Below are positions 52,830-60,895 of a DNA stretch of 64,000 nt, one piece after another. How positions within the stretch are numbered: the first letter of the stretch is position 1; every line of letters starts with the position of its first letter. The stretch comes from Methylobacterium aerolatum (GTDB lineage Bacteria > Pseudomonadota > Alphaproteobacteria > Rhizobiales > Beijerinckiaceae). Position numbers and translations under genes: made by a program. The DNA is taken from contig NZ_BPQE01000034.1 of the NCBI RefSeq assembly GCF_022179085.1, positions 1 through 64,000 on the forward strand, written 5' to 3'. The notes under the pieces were generated by a model. The model did not search any database. It had not been told where the DNA came from and worked only from the letters and a program-made list of their open reading frames with translations.

Positions 52830-54221
52830 TTACCGGCCGCGCGCGCCGAGCGCCGCGAGGATCCGCGCCCAGGAGCGGGTGCCCTTGTGGAAGCTCGTGA
52901 GATCGTACTTCTCGTTGGGCGAGTGGATGCGGTCGTCGTCGAGGCCGAAGCCGATCAGCAAGGTGTTCTTGTCGAGCAGGCGCTTGAAGTCGCCGACGAT
53001 CGGGATCGACCCGCCCGCGCCCACCGTCACCGCCGGCACGCCCCATTCCTCCTGCAGCGCCGCCTTGGCGGTGGCGAGTTCCGGCATGTCGAAAGGCAGG
53101 CTGATCGCCCGCGAGCCCTTGTAGGTGACGACCTCGACCTGACAGTCGGCGGGCACCCGCTCGCGCACGAAGGCCTCGAAGTTCCGGGCCAAGGCCGCCG
53201 GGTCCTGGTCGTCCACGAGGCGGAAGGAAACCTTGGCCGAGGCGGTGGAGGCGATCACCGTCTTGGTGCCCTCGCCCGTGTAGCCGCCCCAGATGCCGTT
53301 CACGTCGCAGGCCGGGCGCGACTGGACGAGTTCCAGCGGCAACCGGCCCTTCTCCCCCGCCGGCTCCTTGAGGCCGATGGGGCCCAGAAGCGTTTCGGCG
53401 GTCATGCCGAGGCCCTTCCATTGCTCGATGACGTCGGCCGGGCGCTCGTGCACGCCCTCGTAGAAGCCGGGCACCATCACCTTGCCCTCGGAATCGTGCA
53501 GGTCGGCGACGATCCGCGAGAGGACGTGGATGGGGTTGCGCGCCGCGCCGCCGAAGAAGCCCGAATGCAGGTCGCGGTCGGCGCAGGTGACCTTCACCTC
53601 GAAATAGCACAGGCCGCGCAGCGACGAGGTGATCTGCGGGGTTTTGGGGTCCCACATCCCCGTGTCGCAGACCAGCACCACGTCGCAGCCAAGCCGGTCG
53701 CGGTTGGCCTCGACCCATTCGGGCAGGCCCTGCGAACCGCTCTCCTCGGCGCCCTCCACGAGGATGGTGACGCCGCAGGGGAGTTCGCCGCTCATGGCGA
53801 GATGCGCCCGGCAGGCCTCCACGAAGGTCATCACCTGGCCCTTGTCGTCCGAGGCCCCCCGGGCGACGATTCTCTTGCCACCCTGCCCGTCCTCCGAGAT
53901 CCGCGGCTCGAAGGGCGGATGCGTCCAGAGGTCCAGCGGGTCGACGGGCTGCACGTCGTAGTGGCCGTAGAACAGAACGTGCGGCGCCCCCGGCTTCGGC
54001 TTGTGGGCCAGCACCACCGGGTGGAGCGAGGTCTCCTCCACCGAGGTCTCGAAGCCGAGCGCGGTGAGGTCCGTGGCGAGCCACCGGGCGGCCTCGCGGC
54101 ACTGGCCGGCATAGGCCGGATCCGTCGAGATCGAGGGAATGCGCAGGAAGGCGAAGAGCCGTTCGAGGGCGTTGTCGAGATCCGCGTCGATGTCGTTCAG
54201 GATCGCGTCGAGGGCGGACAT
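52830..54221 (-). CDS. M20 family metallopeptidase (dipeptidase)
   Basis: A 463-residue zinc peptidase of the M20/M25/M40 group. Metal and catalytic residues: HYDVQP (His87, Asp89), ASDDKGQ (about 124-130), GAEESGS with Glu159-Glu160, and CDTGMWD. A dimerisation lid domain lies about 190-310 (VTCADRDLHSGFFGGAARNPIHVL). PSNEKYD-type ending NEKYDLTSFHKG near 440 is the family C-terminus. It likely hydrolyses small peptides; DapE, ArgE or carnosinase specificities are not matched fully. Alone on its strand between repeats. Confidence 0.92.
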   Translation of the reverse strand: MSALDAILNDIDADLDNALERLFAFLRIPSISTDPAYAGQCREAARWLATDLTALGFETSVEETSLHPVVLAHKPKPGAPHVLFYGHYDVQPVDPLDLWTHPPFEPRISEDGQGGKRIVARGASDDKGQVMTFVEACRAHLAMSGELPCGVTILVEGAEESGSQGLPEWVEANRDRLGCDVVLVCDTGMWDPKTPQITSSLRGLCYFEVKVTCADRDLHSGFFGGAARNPIHVLSRIVADLHDSEGKVMVPGFYEGVHERPADVIEQWKGLGMTAETLLGPIGLKEPAGEKGRLPLELVQSRPACDVNGIWGGYTGEGTKTVIASTASAKVSFRLVDDQDPAALARNFEAFVRERVPADCQVEVVTYKGSRAISLPFDMPELATAKAALQEEWGVPAVTVGAGGSIPIVGDFKRLLDKNTLLIGFGLDDDRIHSPNEKYDLTSFHKGTRSWARILAALGARGR

Positions 54222-54598
54222 GGGGGCCTCCGGGGGTATCGGGCTGGGCCAGGGTTAGCCGAGGCGGGAGCCGGGCGGCAATGGGGGCAGGAACGCGCCT
54301 CCCCCGCGTGCTCTCCGTCTTTGCGAGCATCAGCGAAGCAATCCAGGGAAGCGGGACGCCTCCGAACGATGCGTATCCCTGGATTGCTTCGCTTCGCTCG
54401 CAAAGACGAAGGCGGACTCCTCCCCGCAGAAGGGGAAGGGAGGAGGCCCAGTGCCCCTGAGACCATCCATCCCCGGAACAGCCTCAGTTTGGAATGGTTA
54501 TCGAAGCGCCCGGCCGCGGGCCGGCCCTTGCGAGGCCGCCCCGCCGGAACCCGTTCCCCTCCCGCCGGCCTTGGCCGGCCCTTCGCGCGGACGACGCC
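54222..54598. other. Divergent spacer between peptidase and Pao-type operon
   Basis: 377 bases. It contains the family 1 repeat at 54316-54408, a CTCCTCCCCGCAGAAGGGGA hairpin just after, and a GCCGGCCTTGGCCGGC palindrome near 54557-54572. The Pao operon promoter must be here; no clear -10/-35 pair stands out. Confidence 0.5.
54316..54408. repeat. Palindromic repeat family 1, copy E
   Basis: CGTCTTTGCGAGCATCAGCG at the left, CGCTTCGCTCGCAAAGACG at the right. Its centre GAAGCGGGACGCCTCCGAAC is close to that of the copy at 60071, so those two form a subfamily. Confidence 0.9.
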
Positions 54599-55126
54599 AT
54601 GCAGCTTGAAACGACGCCGCCGGTCTCGGCGGATACGCCCATCGGCATCACGCTCACCATCAACGGCCAGCGCCGGGAGTTGCAGGTCGCGCCCTGGACG
54701 ACGCTCCTCGATCTGCTCCGCGAGCGCCTCGACCTCACCGGCACGAAGAAGGGCTGCGACCACGGCCAGTGCGGCGCCTGCACCGTTCTGGTGAACGGCA
54801 CCCGCGTGAATGCCTGCCTCACCCTGGCGGTGATGAAGGACGGGGCCGAGATCACCACCGTCGAGGGGCTGGCGAGCCTCGGCGAGCGCAAGGGCAGCAA
54901 CGCCCTGCACCCGATCCAGGAGGCCTTCATCGAGCACGACGCCTTCCAGTGCGGCTACTGCACGCCCGGGCAGCTCTGCTCCGCCGTCGGCATGATGAAC
55001 GAAGGTCACGCCCAGTCTCGCGAAGACATCCGCGAGGCCATGAGCGGCAACATCTGCCGCTGCGGCGCCTACACCAACATCGTGGACGCCATCGAGGACG
55101 TGATGCACCAGGGAGGGGCCCGATGA
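54599..55126 (+). CDS. paoA: Molybdenum hydroxylase [2Fe-2S] subunit, PaoA-like
   Basis: A 175-residue iron-sulfur subunit of a xanthine-oxidase family enzyme. The plant-type cluster is KKGCDHGQCGACTVLVNG with Cys53, Cys58, Cys61 and Cys73. The second cluster has CGYCTPGQLC (about 116-125) and NICRCG (about 150-155). It starts at an ATG after GCGGACGACGCC. It lacks the twin-arginine leader of E. coli PaoA, so the complex may stay in the cytoplasm. Its stop overlaps the start of the FAD subunit (ATGA). Confidence 0.9.
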   Translation: MQLETTPPVSADTPIGITLTINGQRRELQVAPWTTLLDLLRERLDLTGTKKGCDHGQCGACTVLVNGTRVNACLTLAVMKDGAEITTVEGLASLGERKGSNALHPIQEAFIEHDAFQCGYCTPGQLCSAVGMMNEGHAQSREDIREAMSGNICRCGAYTNIVDAIEDVMHQGGAR

Positions 55127-56130
55127 ACCGCTTCGAATACGTCCGCGCCGGCACGGTGGCGGAGGCGGTCAGCGCCTTCGGAGCCGGGGCCCGCTTCATC
55201 GCCGGCGGCACCAACCTCATCGATCTGATGAAGTACGAGGTCGAGAAGCCCGGCCGCCTCATCGACATCACCCAGTTGCCGCTCAAGGGCATCGAGGAGA
55301 AGGACGGCGGCCTGCGCCTCGGGGCGCTCGCGACCAATGCCGCCGTCGCCTACGATTCCCGCGTGGCCGAGCGCTACCCGCTCCTGCGCAACGCGATCCT
55401 GGCCGGAGCCTCGGCCCAGCTGCGCAACGCGGCGACCACCGGCGGCAACCTGCTCCAGCGCACCCGGTGCTACTATTTCTATGACGCGGGCACGCCCTGC
55501 AACAAGCGCGAGCCCGGCTCCGGCTGCCCGGCGATCGGCGGGGTGAATCGCATCCACGCCATCTTCGGCACCAGCGACCAGTGCATCGCCACCCACCCCT
55601 CCGACATGTGCATCGCGCTCGCCGCCCTGGAGGCCACCGTGCAGGTGAGCGGGCCGGAGGGAGACCGATCGATCCCCTTCGCCGAGTTCCACCGCCTGCC
55701 GGGGAACGAGCCGGAGAAGGACACGACGCTGAAGCCCGGCGAGATCGTCGTCGCGGTGGACCTGCCGGAGCAGGGCTTTGCGCAGAACTTCACCTACCTG
55801 AAGCTGCGCGACCGGCTCTCCTACGCCTTCGCCTTGGTCTCGGTGGCGGCCGCCCTCGACCTCGACGGCGACACCATCAAGACTGCCCGGCTGGCCCTCG
55901 GCGGCGTCGCACACAAGCCCTGGCGCAACACGCAGGCCGAGGCCGAACTCGCCGGCAAGCCGGCGACGCGGGAGACCTTCGACAAGGTCGCCGCGATGAT
56001 CGTGGCCGAGGCCAAGCCCCAGTCCGAGAACGGCTTCAAGATCGAACTCGCCCGGCGCGCCATCGTGCGCGGCCTCGAACAGGCCGCCGCGGGCACGCCC
56101 CAGTCGCTCAGCGACAAGCGCATCCAGTGA
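55123..56130 (+). CDS. paoB: Molybdenum hydroxylase FAD subunit, PaoB-like
   Basis: A 335-residue FAD-binding subunit. FIAGGTNLIDLMKYEVEKPGRLIDITQL (about 25-52) and NAATTGGNLLQRTRCYYFYD (about 105-124) are the FAD site. The stretch CYYFYDAGTPCNKREPGSGCPAIGG plus a later Cys binds the extra [4Fe-4S] cluster seen in the E. coli aldehyde oxidoreductase PaoB. This feature distinguishes the Pao type from ordinary xanthine dehydrogenases. It lies between the Fe-S and molybdenum subunits with four-base and seven-base junctions. Confidence 0.92.
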   Translation: MNRFEYVRAGTVAEAVSAFGAGARFIAGGTNLIDLMKYEVEKPGRLIDITQLPLKGIEEKDGGLRLGALATNAAVAYDSRVAERYPLLRNAILAGASAQLRNAATTGGNLLQRTRCYYFYDAGTPCNKREPGSGCPAIGGVNRIHAIFGTSDQCIATHPSDMCIALAALEATVQVSGPEGDRSIPFAEFHRLPGNEPEKDTTLKPGEIVVAVDLPEQGFAQNFTYLKLRDRLSYAFALVSVAAALDLDGDTIKTARLALGGVAHKPWRNTQAEAELAGKPATRETFDKVAAMIVAEAKPQSENGFKIELARRAIVRGLEQAAAGTPQSLSDKRIQ

Positions 56131-56137
56131 GGTCCCG

Positions 56138-58390
56138 ATGACCATTCAGATCAGCCCCGCCTCCGGCACCGACCGTCACGTCGGCAGCCCCCGCAGCCGC
56201 GTCGACGGCCCCGCCAAGGTCACCGGCCTCGCAAAGTACGCGGCCGAGTTCACCGCCCCCGGCCTCACCCACGGCTATATCGTCACCAGCACCATCGCCC
56301 GGGGCCGGATCACCGGCTTCGACACGGCGGCGGCCGAGGCCGTCCCCGGCGTAATCAAGGTCCTCACCCACGAGAACCGGCCGGACATGGCCGAGGACCC
56401 GGACGGCTACAAGGACATGGTCGGCCCGCCCGGCGTGCCCTATCGCCCGCTCTTCGATGCCACGGTCATGTTCTCCGGCCAGCCGGTGGCCGTGGTGCTG
56501 GCCGAGGATTTCGAGACCGCCCGCTACGCGGCCTCCCTGGTGAAGGTCACCTACGCGGCCGAGACCCCGAGGACCGACATCGACGCGCTGCTCGGCGAAG
56601 CCTACGACCCGCCGACCAAGCGCGACGGCATCAAGCCGCCGCCCAAGCCCTGGGGCGATGCCGACGGCGCCTTCGACAAGGCGCCGATCCAGCTTCGCCA
56701 GCAGTACCGGATGGCCAACGAGCACCATAACCCGATGGAGCCCCACGCCACGACGGTCGTGGTCGAGGCGGACGACAAGTACACCGTCTACGACAAGATC
56801 CAGGGCGTCGCGAACACCCAGATGTACCTCACCGGCGCCTTCGGCCTGAAGCCCGATCAGGTGCGCGTGCTCAACCCGTATCTCGGCGGCGGCTTCGGCG
56901 GCGGTCTCCGTCCGCAGTTCCAGGCCTTCCTGGCGATGCTCGCGGCCCGCGACCTCAACCGCTCGGTGCGGATCGTGCTCACCCGCGAGCAGATGTGGAG
57001 CTTCACCTACCGGGCCGAGGCTGTGCAGACCGTGTCGCTCGGCATGGAGCGGGACGGCAAGCTCCAGGCGCTCAAGCACGATGCCGTGCACGGCACCTCG
57101 CATTACGAGGATTACCAGGAGAACATCGTCAACTGGTCGGGCACGCTCTACGCCTGCGACAACGTCAAGCTTACCTACAAGCTCGCCAAGATCGACACGG
57201 CGACGCCGGGCGACATGCGCGCGCCGGGTGCCGTCTCCGGCTTGTTCGCCCTCGAGAGCGCGATGGACGAGCTGGCCCACGACCTCGGCAAGGACCCGAT
57301 CGAGCTGCGGCTCATCAATTACACCGACCGGGAGCCCATCGAGGACAAGCCCTTCGGCTCGAAGGCGCTGAAGTCCTGCTTCACGCAAGGCGCCGAGCGG
57401 TTCGGCTGGGCCAAGCGCACCCCCGAGCCCCGCTCCATGCGGGACGGGCGGGAGCTCGTCGGCTGGGGCGTCGCCTCGGGCATCTGGGAGGCGCTGATGA
57501 TGCCCTCCAAGGTGCGCGCGGTGCTGACCGGCGACGGCAAGCTGGAACTCGGCAACTCCACCGGCGACATCGGCACCGGCACCTACACGATCCTCACCCA
57601 GATCGGCGCCGACACGCTGGGTCTCTCCATGGAGGACGTGACGACGAAGCTCGGCGACACCGACCTCGCCGAGGCGCCGGTGGCGGGAGGCTCGTGGACG
57701 GCGGCCTCCTCCGGCACGGCGGCGATGAAGGCCTGCCGCGAGATCGCCAAGCAGGTCTTCGTGCTCGCCCGGCAGATGGACAACTCGGCCCTGGCCAACG
57801 TCGATTTCGAGCGCGTGGTCTTCTCGAACGGGCGGATCTCGGTGGCCGACGACCCCTCCCGTTCGGTCGCTATCGTCGACGCGATGAAGGCCGGCGGCTT
57901 CGAGCGGATCGAGGTGACGGGCGAGGCCGGGCCGGATTCGGACTTCGCCAAGGAGTTCGAGTGCTTCACCCACCAAGCGGTGTTCGTGGAGGTGAAGGTC
58001 GATGAGGAGCTCGGCCAAGTGCGGGTGACGCGGGTGGTGTCGGCCATCGCGGCGGGCAAGATCCTCAACCCCAAGACGGCCCGGAGCCAGATCATCGGCG
58101 CCACCGTGATGGGCATCGGCTCGGCGCTGCACGAGGAATCGATGCTCGACCACCGCCTCGGCCGGTTCATGAACCGCAACTTGGGCGAGTATCACGTGCC
58201 GGCGCACGCCGACATCCACGACCTCGACGTGATCTTCGTGGACGAGGAGGACAAGGCCAACCCCCTCGGCGTGAAGGGCGTCGGCGAAATCGGCATCGTC
58301 GGCACGGCGGCGGCCATCGCCAACGCGGTGTACCACGCCACCGGCAAGCGCGTGCGCGACATGCCGATCACCATCGAGAAGCTGCTGTAG
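56138..58390 (+). CDS. paoC: Molybdenum hydroxylase catalytic subunit, PaoC-like
   Basis: A 750-residue molybdopterin-binding subunit. GGGFGGGLRPQFQAFLAMLAAR (about 249-270) and MRAPGAVSGLFALESAMDELAHDLGKDP (about 359-386) contact the cofactor. KGVGEIGIVGTAAAIANAV near 711-729 carries the catalytic glutamate. The cofactor is probably the cytosine-dinucleotide form, as in Pao. The likely reaction is oxidation of aldehydes to acids or hydroxylation of an aromatic ring. No PaoD-type chaperone gene follows in the window; maturation must use a gene elsewhere. Confidence 0.92.
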   Translation: MTIQISPASGTDRHVGSPRSRVDGPAKVTGLAKYAAEFTAPGLTHGYIVTSTIARGRITGFDTAAAEAVPGVIKVLTHENRPDMAEDPDGYKDMVGPPGVPYRPLFDATVMFSGQPVAVVLAEDFETARYAASLVKVTYAAETPRTDIDALLGEAYDPPTKRDGIKPPPKPWGDADGAFDKAPIQLRQQYRMANEHHNPMEPHATTVVVEADDKYTVYDKIQGVANTQMYLTGAFGLKPDQVRVLNPYLGGGFGGGLRPQFQAFLAMLAARDLNRSVRIVLTREQMWSFTYRAEAVQTVSLGMERDGKLQALKHDAVHGTSHYEDYQENIVNWSGTLYACDNVKLTYKLAKIDTATPGDMRAPGAVSGLFALESAMDELAHDLGKDPIELRLINYTDREPIEDKPFGSKALKSCFTQGAERFGWAKRTPEPRSMRDGRELVGWGVASGIWEALMMPSKVRAVLTGDGKLELGNSTGDIGTGTYTILTQIGADTLGLSMEDVTTKLGDTDLAEAPVAGGSWTAASSGTAAMKACREIAKQVFVLARQMDNSALANVDFERVVFSNGRISVADDPSRSVAIVDAMKAGGFERIEVTGEAGPDSDFAKEFECFTHQAVFVEVKVDEELGQVRVTRVVSAIAAGKILNPKTARSQIIGATVMGIGSALHEESMLDHRLGRFMNRNLGEYHVPAHADIHDLDVIFVDEEDKANPLGVKGVGEIGIVGTAAAIANAVYHATGKRVRDMPITIEKLL

Positions 58391-58768
58391 TCGTCCGCGA
58401 CCTGCTCGCCTGAGGGGGACCGCCGGGCCCCCTCAGGCCTCGACCCTCGCCCTCGTCGTGAGAGTCTGGCCGGAACGGTCGTCGCCCCCTCCGTCTTTGC
58501 GAGCGCAGCGAAGCAATCCAGGGATGCGCCACGGTCGGAATCGGCCCGCTGCCCTGGATTGCTTCGCTGCGCTCGCAAAGACGAGGAGGGCTTCATGAGC
58601 CGCCACGACCTTTCCGGCTCGACACTCAGGATGAGTGAAGGGGGTGGGAGGACTTCCGCAACGATCACCTGACGGGGCGAGCCGATTCGTCCCGTGGCGA
58701 CGGGTTTCCGCCCTCGCCTTGGGATTGTGCATCGGCCAGAAGCGCGGGTCCCCTCAGGAAGGTGCCCC
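58391..58768. other. Spacer after paoC with a family 1 repeat
   Basis: 378 bases. GGGGGACCGCCGGGCCCCCT near 58415-58434 can form a terminator hairpin. The family 1 unit is at 58492-58583. A short CCTTTCCGGCTCGACACTCA stretch leads into the promoter region of the exported CMD-family gene. No gene seen. Confidence 0.5.
58492..58583. repeat. Palindromic repeat family 1, copy F
   Basis: CGTCTTTGCGAGCGCAGCGA at the left and TGCGCTCGCAAAGACG at the right, ends perfectly paired. Its centre ATGCGCCACGGTCGGAATCG nearly equals the copy at 24798. Confidence 0.92.
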
Positions 58769-59380
58769 ATGCAGATCCGCCTCGCCGCCCTGCTCGTTCT
58801 GATCCCCGTCGCCGCCCACGCCCAGGACCGTCTGCCGACCATCCCACCCGCCCAGTACGACGCCGACCAGAAGAAGGCCGCGGAGGAGTTCGAGGCGGCC
58901 CGGAAGACGCCCGTCTTCGGCCCCTTCGAGCCGCTGATGTACTCGCCCGAGGTGATGACGCTCGCCCGATCCATGGGCGACTACCTCCGCTACAAGCCGA
59001 AGATCGGCACCAAGCTGTCGGAACTGGTGATCCTCGTGACCGCCCGGCGCTGGACGCAGGACTACGAGTGGTACGTGCACGCGCCCATCGCCAAGAAGGT
59101 CGGGATCGCGCCCGAGGTGATCGAGGCGATCCGCGACGGGCGGCGGCCCACCGGCATGGGCGAGGACGAGACCATCGTCTACGACTTCACGTCGGAGCTT
59201 CAGGAGAACAAGCGCGTCTCGGACGCGACCTTCGCCAAGGCCGAGGCCCGGTTCGGCAAGCCGGGCACGGTCGATCTCGCGGCGATCGGCGGCTACTACA
59301 CCTTCCTGGCGATGGAGCTGAACGCCGCGCGCTACCCGCTGCCGAAGGACGGCACGCCCCTGCCGCGCCTGCCGGAGTGA
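58769..59380 (+). CDS. Exported carboxymuconolactone decarboxylase-family protein
   Basis: A 203-residue protein. The signal peptide MQIRLAALLVLIPVAAHAQ is cut after residue 19. The mature part has the helical CMD/AhpD-like fold: FEPLMYSPEVMTLARSMGDYLRYKPKIGTKLSELVILVTARRWTQDYEWYVHAPIAKKVGI (about 52-112). The usual CxxC of AhpD is absent (YEWYVHAP instead), as in several decarboxylase-like members. AGGAAGG precedes the ATG. Being exported is unusual for this family. The substrate is unknown. Confidence 0.85.
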   Translation: MQIRLAALLVLIPVAAHAQDRLPTIPPAQYDADQKKAAEEFEAARKTPVFGPFEPLMYSPEVMTLARSMGDYLRYKPKIGTKLSELVILVTARRWTQDYEWYVHAPIAKKVGIAPEVIEAIRDGRRPTGMGEDETIVYDFTSELQENKRVSDATFAKAEARFGKPGTVDLAAIGGYYTFLAMELNAARYPLPKDGTPLPRLPE

Positions 59381-59414
59381 GGCGGGGCGGGCGCCCGGAT
59401 CGGAGGTTGCGGTG

Positions 59415-59846
59415 ATGCTGCTTCAATCCTGGCGGTTCTGGGCGATCCTCTCCGCCATCTTCGCGGCCTCGACCGCGATCCTCGCCAAGGTCGGCGTGTC
59501 GGGCGTGGCGTCGGATGTCGCCACCCTCGTGCGGACGGTGGTCATCCTGGCCTTCGCCGCGGCCGTCGTCGCGGCGACGGGGCAGGGGGCCGCGCTGGGG
59601 GCGATCTCCGGGCGCAGCCTCGTGTTCCTGATCCTGTCCGGCCTCGCCACGGGGGCCTCGTGGCTCTGCTACTTCCGCGCCCTGTCCCTCGGCGATGCGG
59701 CGCGGGTCGCGCCCCTCGACAAACTCAGCGTGGTGCTGGTGGCGGTCTTCGGGGTGAGCCTGCTCGGCGAAACCCTCAGTCCCGCCGCCTGGACGGGCGT
59801 GGCGCTCATCGCGGCCGGCGCCGCCCTCGTGGCGTCGGGGTGGTAA
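59415..59846 (+). CDS. Single-domain EamA/DMT transporter protein
   Basis: A 143-residue membrane protein with about five hydrophobic segments. WAILSAIFAASTAILAKVGVSGVASDVATLVRTVVILAF (about 8-46) and SWLCYFRALSLGDAARVAPLDKLSVVLVAVFGVSLLGE (about 82-119) are one EamA unit, half the usual ten-helix length. Such single-unit proteins work as dimers or antiparallel pairs. GGAGG is five to eight bases before the GTG/ATG choices; I took the ATG. Substrate unknown. Confidence 0.85.
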   Translation: MLLQSWRFWAILSAIFAASTAILAKVGVSGVASDVATLVRTVVILAFAAAVVAATGQGAALGAISGRSLVFLILSGLATGASWLCYFRALSLGDAARVAPLDKLSVVLVAVFGVSLLGETLSPAAWTGVALIAAGAALVASGW

Positions 59847-59899
59847 GCCGGTTCGTAACCTTTCGGGCCGATCCTCGGGTCTCAACGCGGAGGATCGCC

Positions 59900-60052
59900 A
59901 TGGAATGGGTCTATCGCGGCTTCGAGACGTCGCTCCTCGCCCTAACGCTGGGCCTCGGCCTCGCGGCGCTGGCCCTGCTCGGGCCCGTGAAGCCTCTGGA
60001 GGGCGGGTATTCCGTGACGCTGCCCATGCTGACCGTCACGGCGCCGAGGTAG
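59900..60052 (+). CDS. Small single-span membrane protein of unknown function
   Basis: A 50-residue reading frame. A GGAGGATCGCC ribosome site precedes its ATG. The protein starts MEWVYRGFETSL and has one hydrophobic segment (about 11-28, LLALTLGLGLAALALLGP), then a polar end VTLPMLTVTAPR. The good ribosome site and sensible topology make it a likely real gene. It follows the EamA gene by 53 bases. Confidence 0.5.
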   Translation: MEWVYRGFETSLLALTLGLGLAALALLGPVKPLEGGYSVTLPMLTVTAPR

Positions 60053-60070
60053 GCGCGGGTCCCTCCGTGC

Positions 60071-60163
60071 CGTCATTGCGAGCCTCGACGAAGCAATCCA
60101 GGGTCGCGGGACGCTTCCGGCTGTGGCGGATCCCTGGATTGCTTCGCGTCGCTCGCAATGACG
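60071..60163. repeat. Palindromic repeat family 1, copy G
   Basis: CGTCATTGCGAGCCTCGACG at the left and CGTCGCTCGCAATGACG at the right. It lies between the small membrane-protein gene and the convergent cyanate hydratase gene and may serve as their shared terminator. Confidence 0.9.
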
Positions 60164-60170
60164 AAGAAGG

Positions 60171-60659
60171 CTACCCCTCCTTGAACCCATATTCCGGCGT
60201 GTCGTCGTCGTTGCCGTAGTATTTGTACGGCAGGAACTTGCCCGACATGGTGAGCTTCACCCGGTCGCCCTTGTTGTTGGCCTCGCGGGCCATGTCCATG
60301 TTGAAGTCGATGGCCGACATGATGCCGTCCCCGAACTCCTCCTGGATCAGCTCCTTGAAGGTCGTGCCGTAGACCATCACCAGCTCGTAGAACCGGTAAA
60401 TCAGCGGGTCCGTGGGCGGCATGGAGGGAATCGAGCCACGATATGGCGCTTCATTGAGCATCCGCTGCTCCGCCTCGGTCAGTCCGAACAGCGCGGCCGC
60501 GCGTTGTGCCTGCGCTTTAGGCAGTTTCATCTGTCCCATGCACGCGGCCGTGATCAGGAAGGGTGAGAGGCCGCCGATCTCCTCGTGGATGTGCTTCCAG
60601 CTCCAGCCCTTCTCCCGTTTGATGTCGAGAAGCTTCTCGGTCAGGTGCTCGCGCTTCAT
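60171..60659 (-). CDS. cynS: Cyanate hydratase
   Basis: A 162-residue enzyme that converts cyanate plus bicarbonate to ammonia and CO2. The active residues lie in YRFYELVMVYGTTFKELIQEEFGDGIMSAIDF (Arg, Glu and Ser of the known triad). The N-terminal HTH-like domain TEKLLDIKREKGWSWKHIHEEIGG is typical. GGAGAAC lies eight bases before the chosen ATG; an in-frame ATG 18 bases up is less well placed. No cynT carbonic anhydrase or cyanate porter adjoins. The SsuABC-like importer at 3.3 kb is far away. Confidence 0.96.
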   Translation of the reverse strand: MKREHLTEKLLDIKREKGWSWKHIHEEIGGLSPFLITAACMGQMKLPKAQAQRAAALFGLTEAEQRMLNEAPYRGSIPSMPPTDPLIYRFYELVMVYGTTFKELIQEEFGDGIMSAIDFNMDMAREANNKGDRVKLTMSGKFLPYKYYGNDDDTPEYGFKEG

Positions 60660-60895
60660 TCTTGTTCTCCGCGCCATGGCGTGCCGATCATGCGATCGGG
60701 CGCCGTTCGGCAATCTGCGTGCCAGCGCGGCCAAGGCCACAACCTGCGGTCCTGCGATCCGGGCCGTGTCGCGGCGGCATCCGTCGGCGTGGTTTGCCTG
60801 CACCGCCCTGCGGCGATACGGCAGCGGAGGCGGGAGGGGGCTTGCATCGGCTTCCGCTTTACGGACCATGCGTTTCGGGGCGCGCGGAGGCGGTT

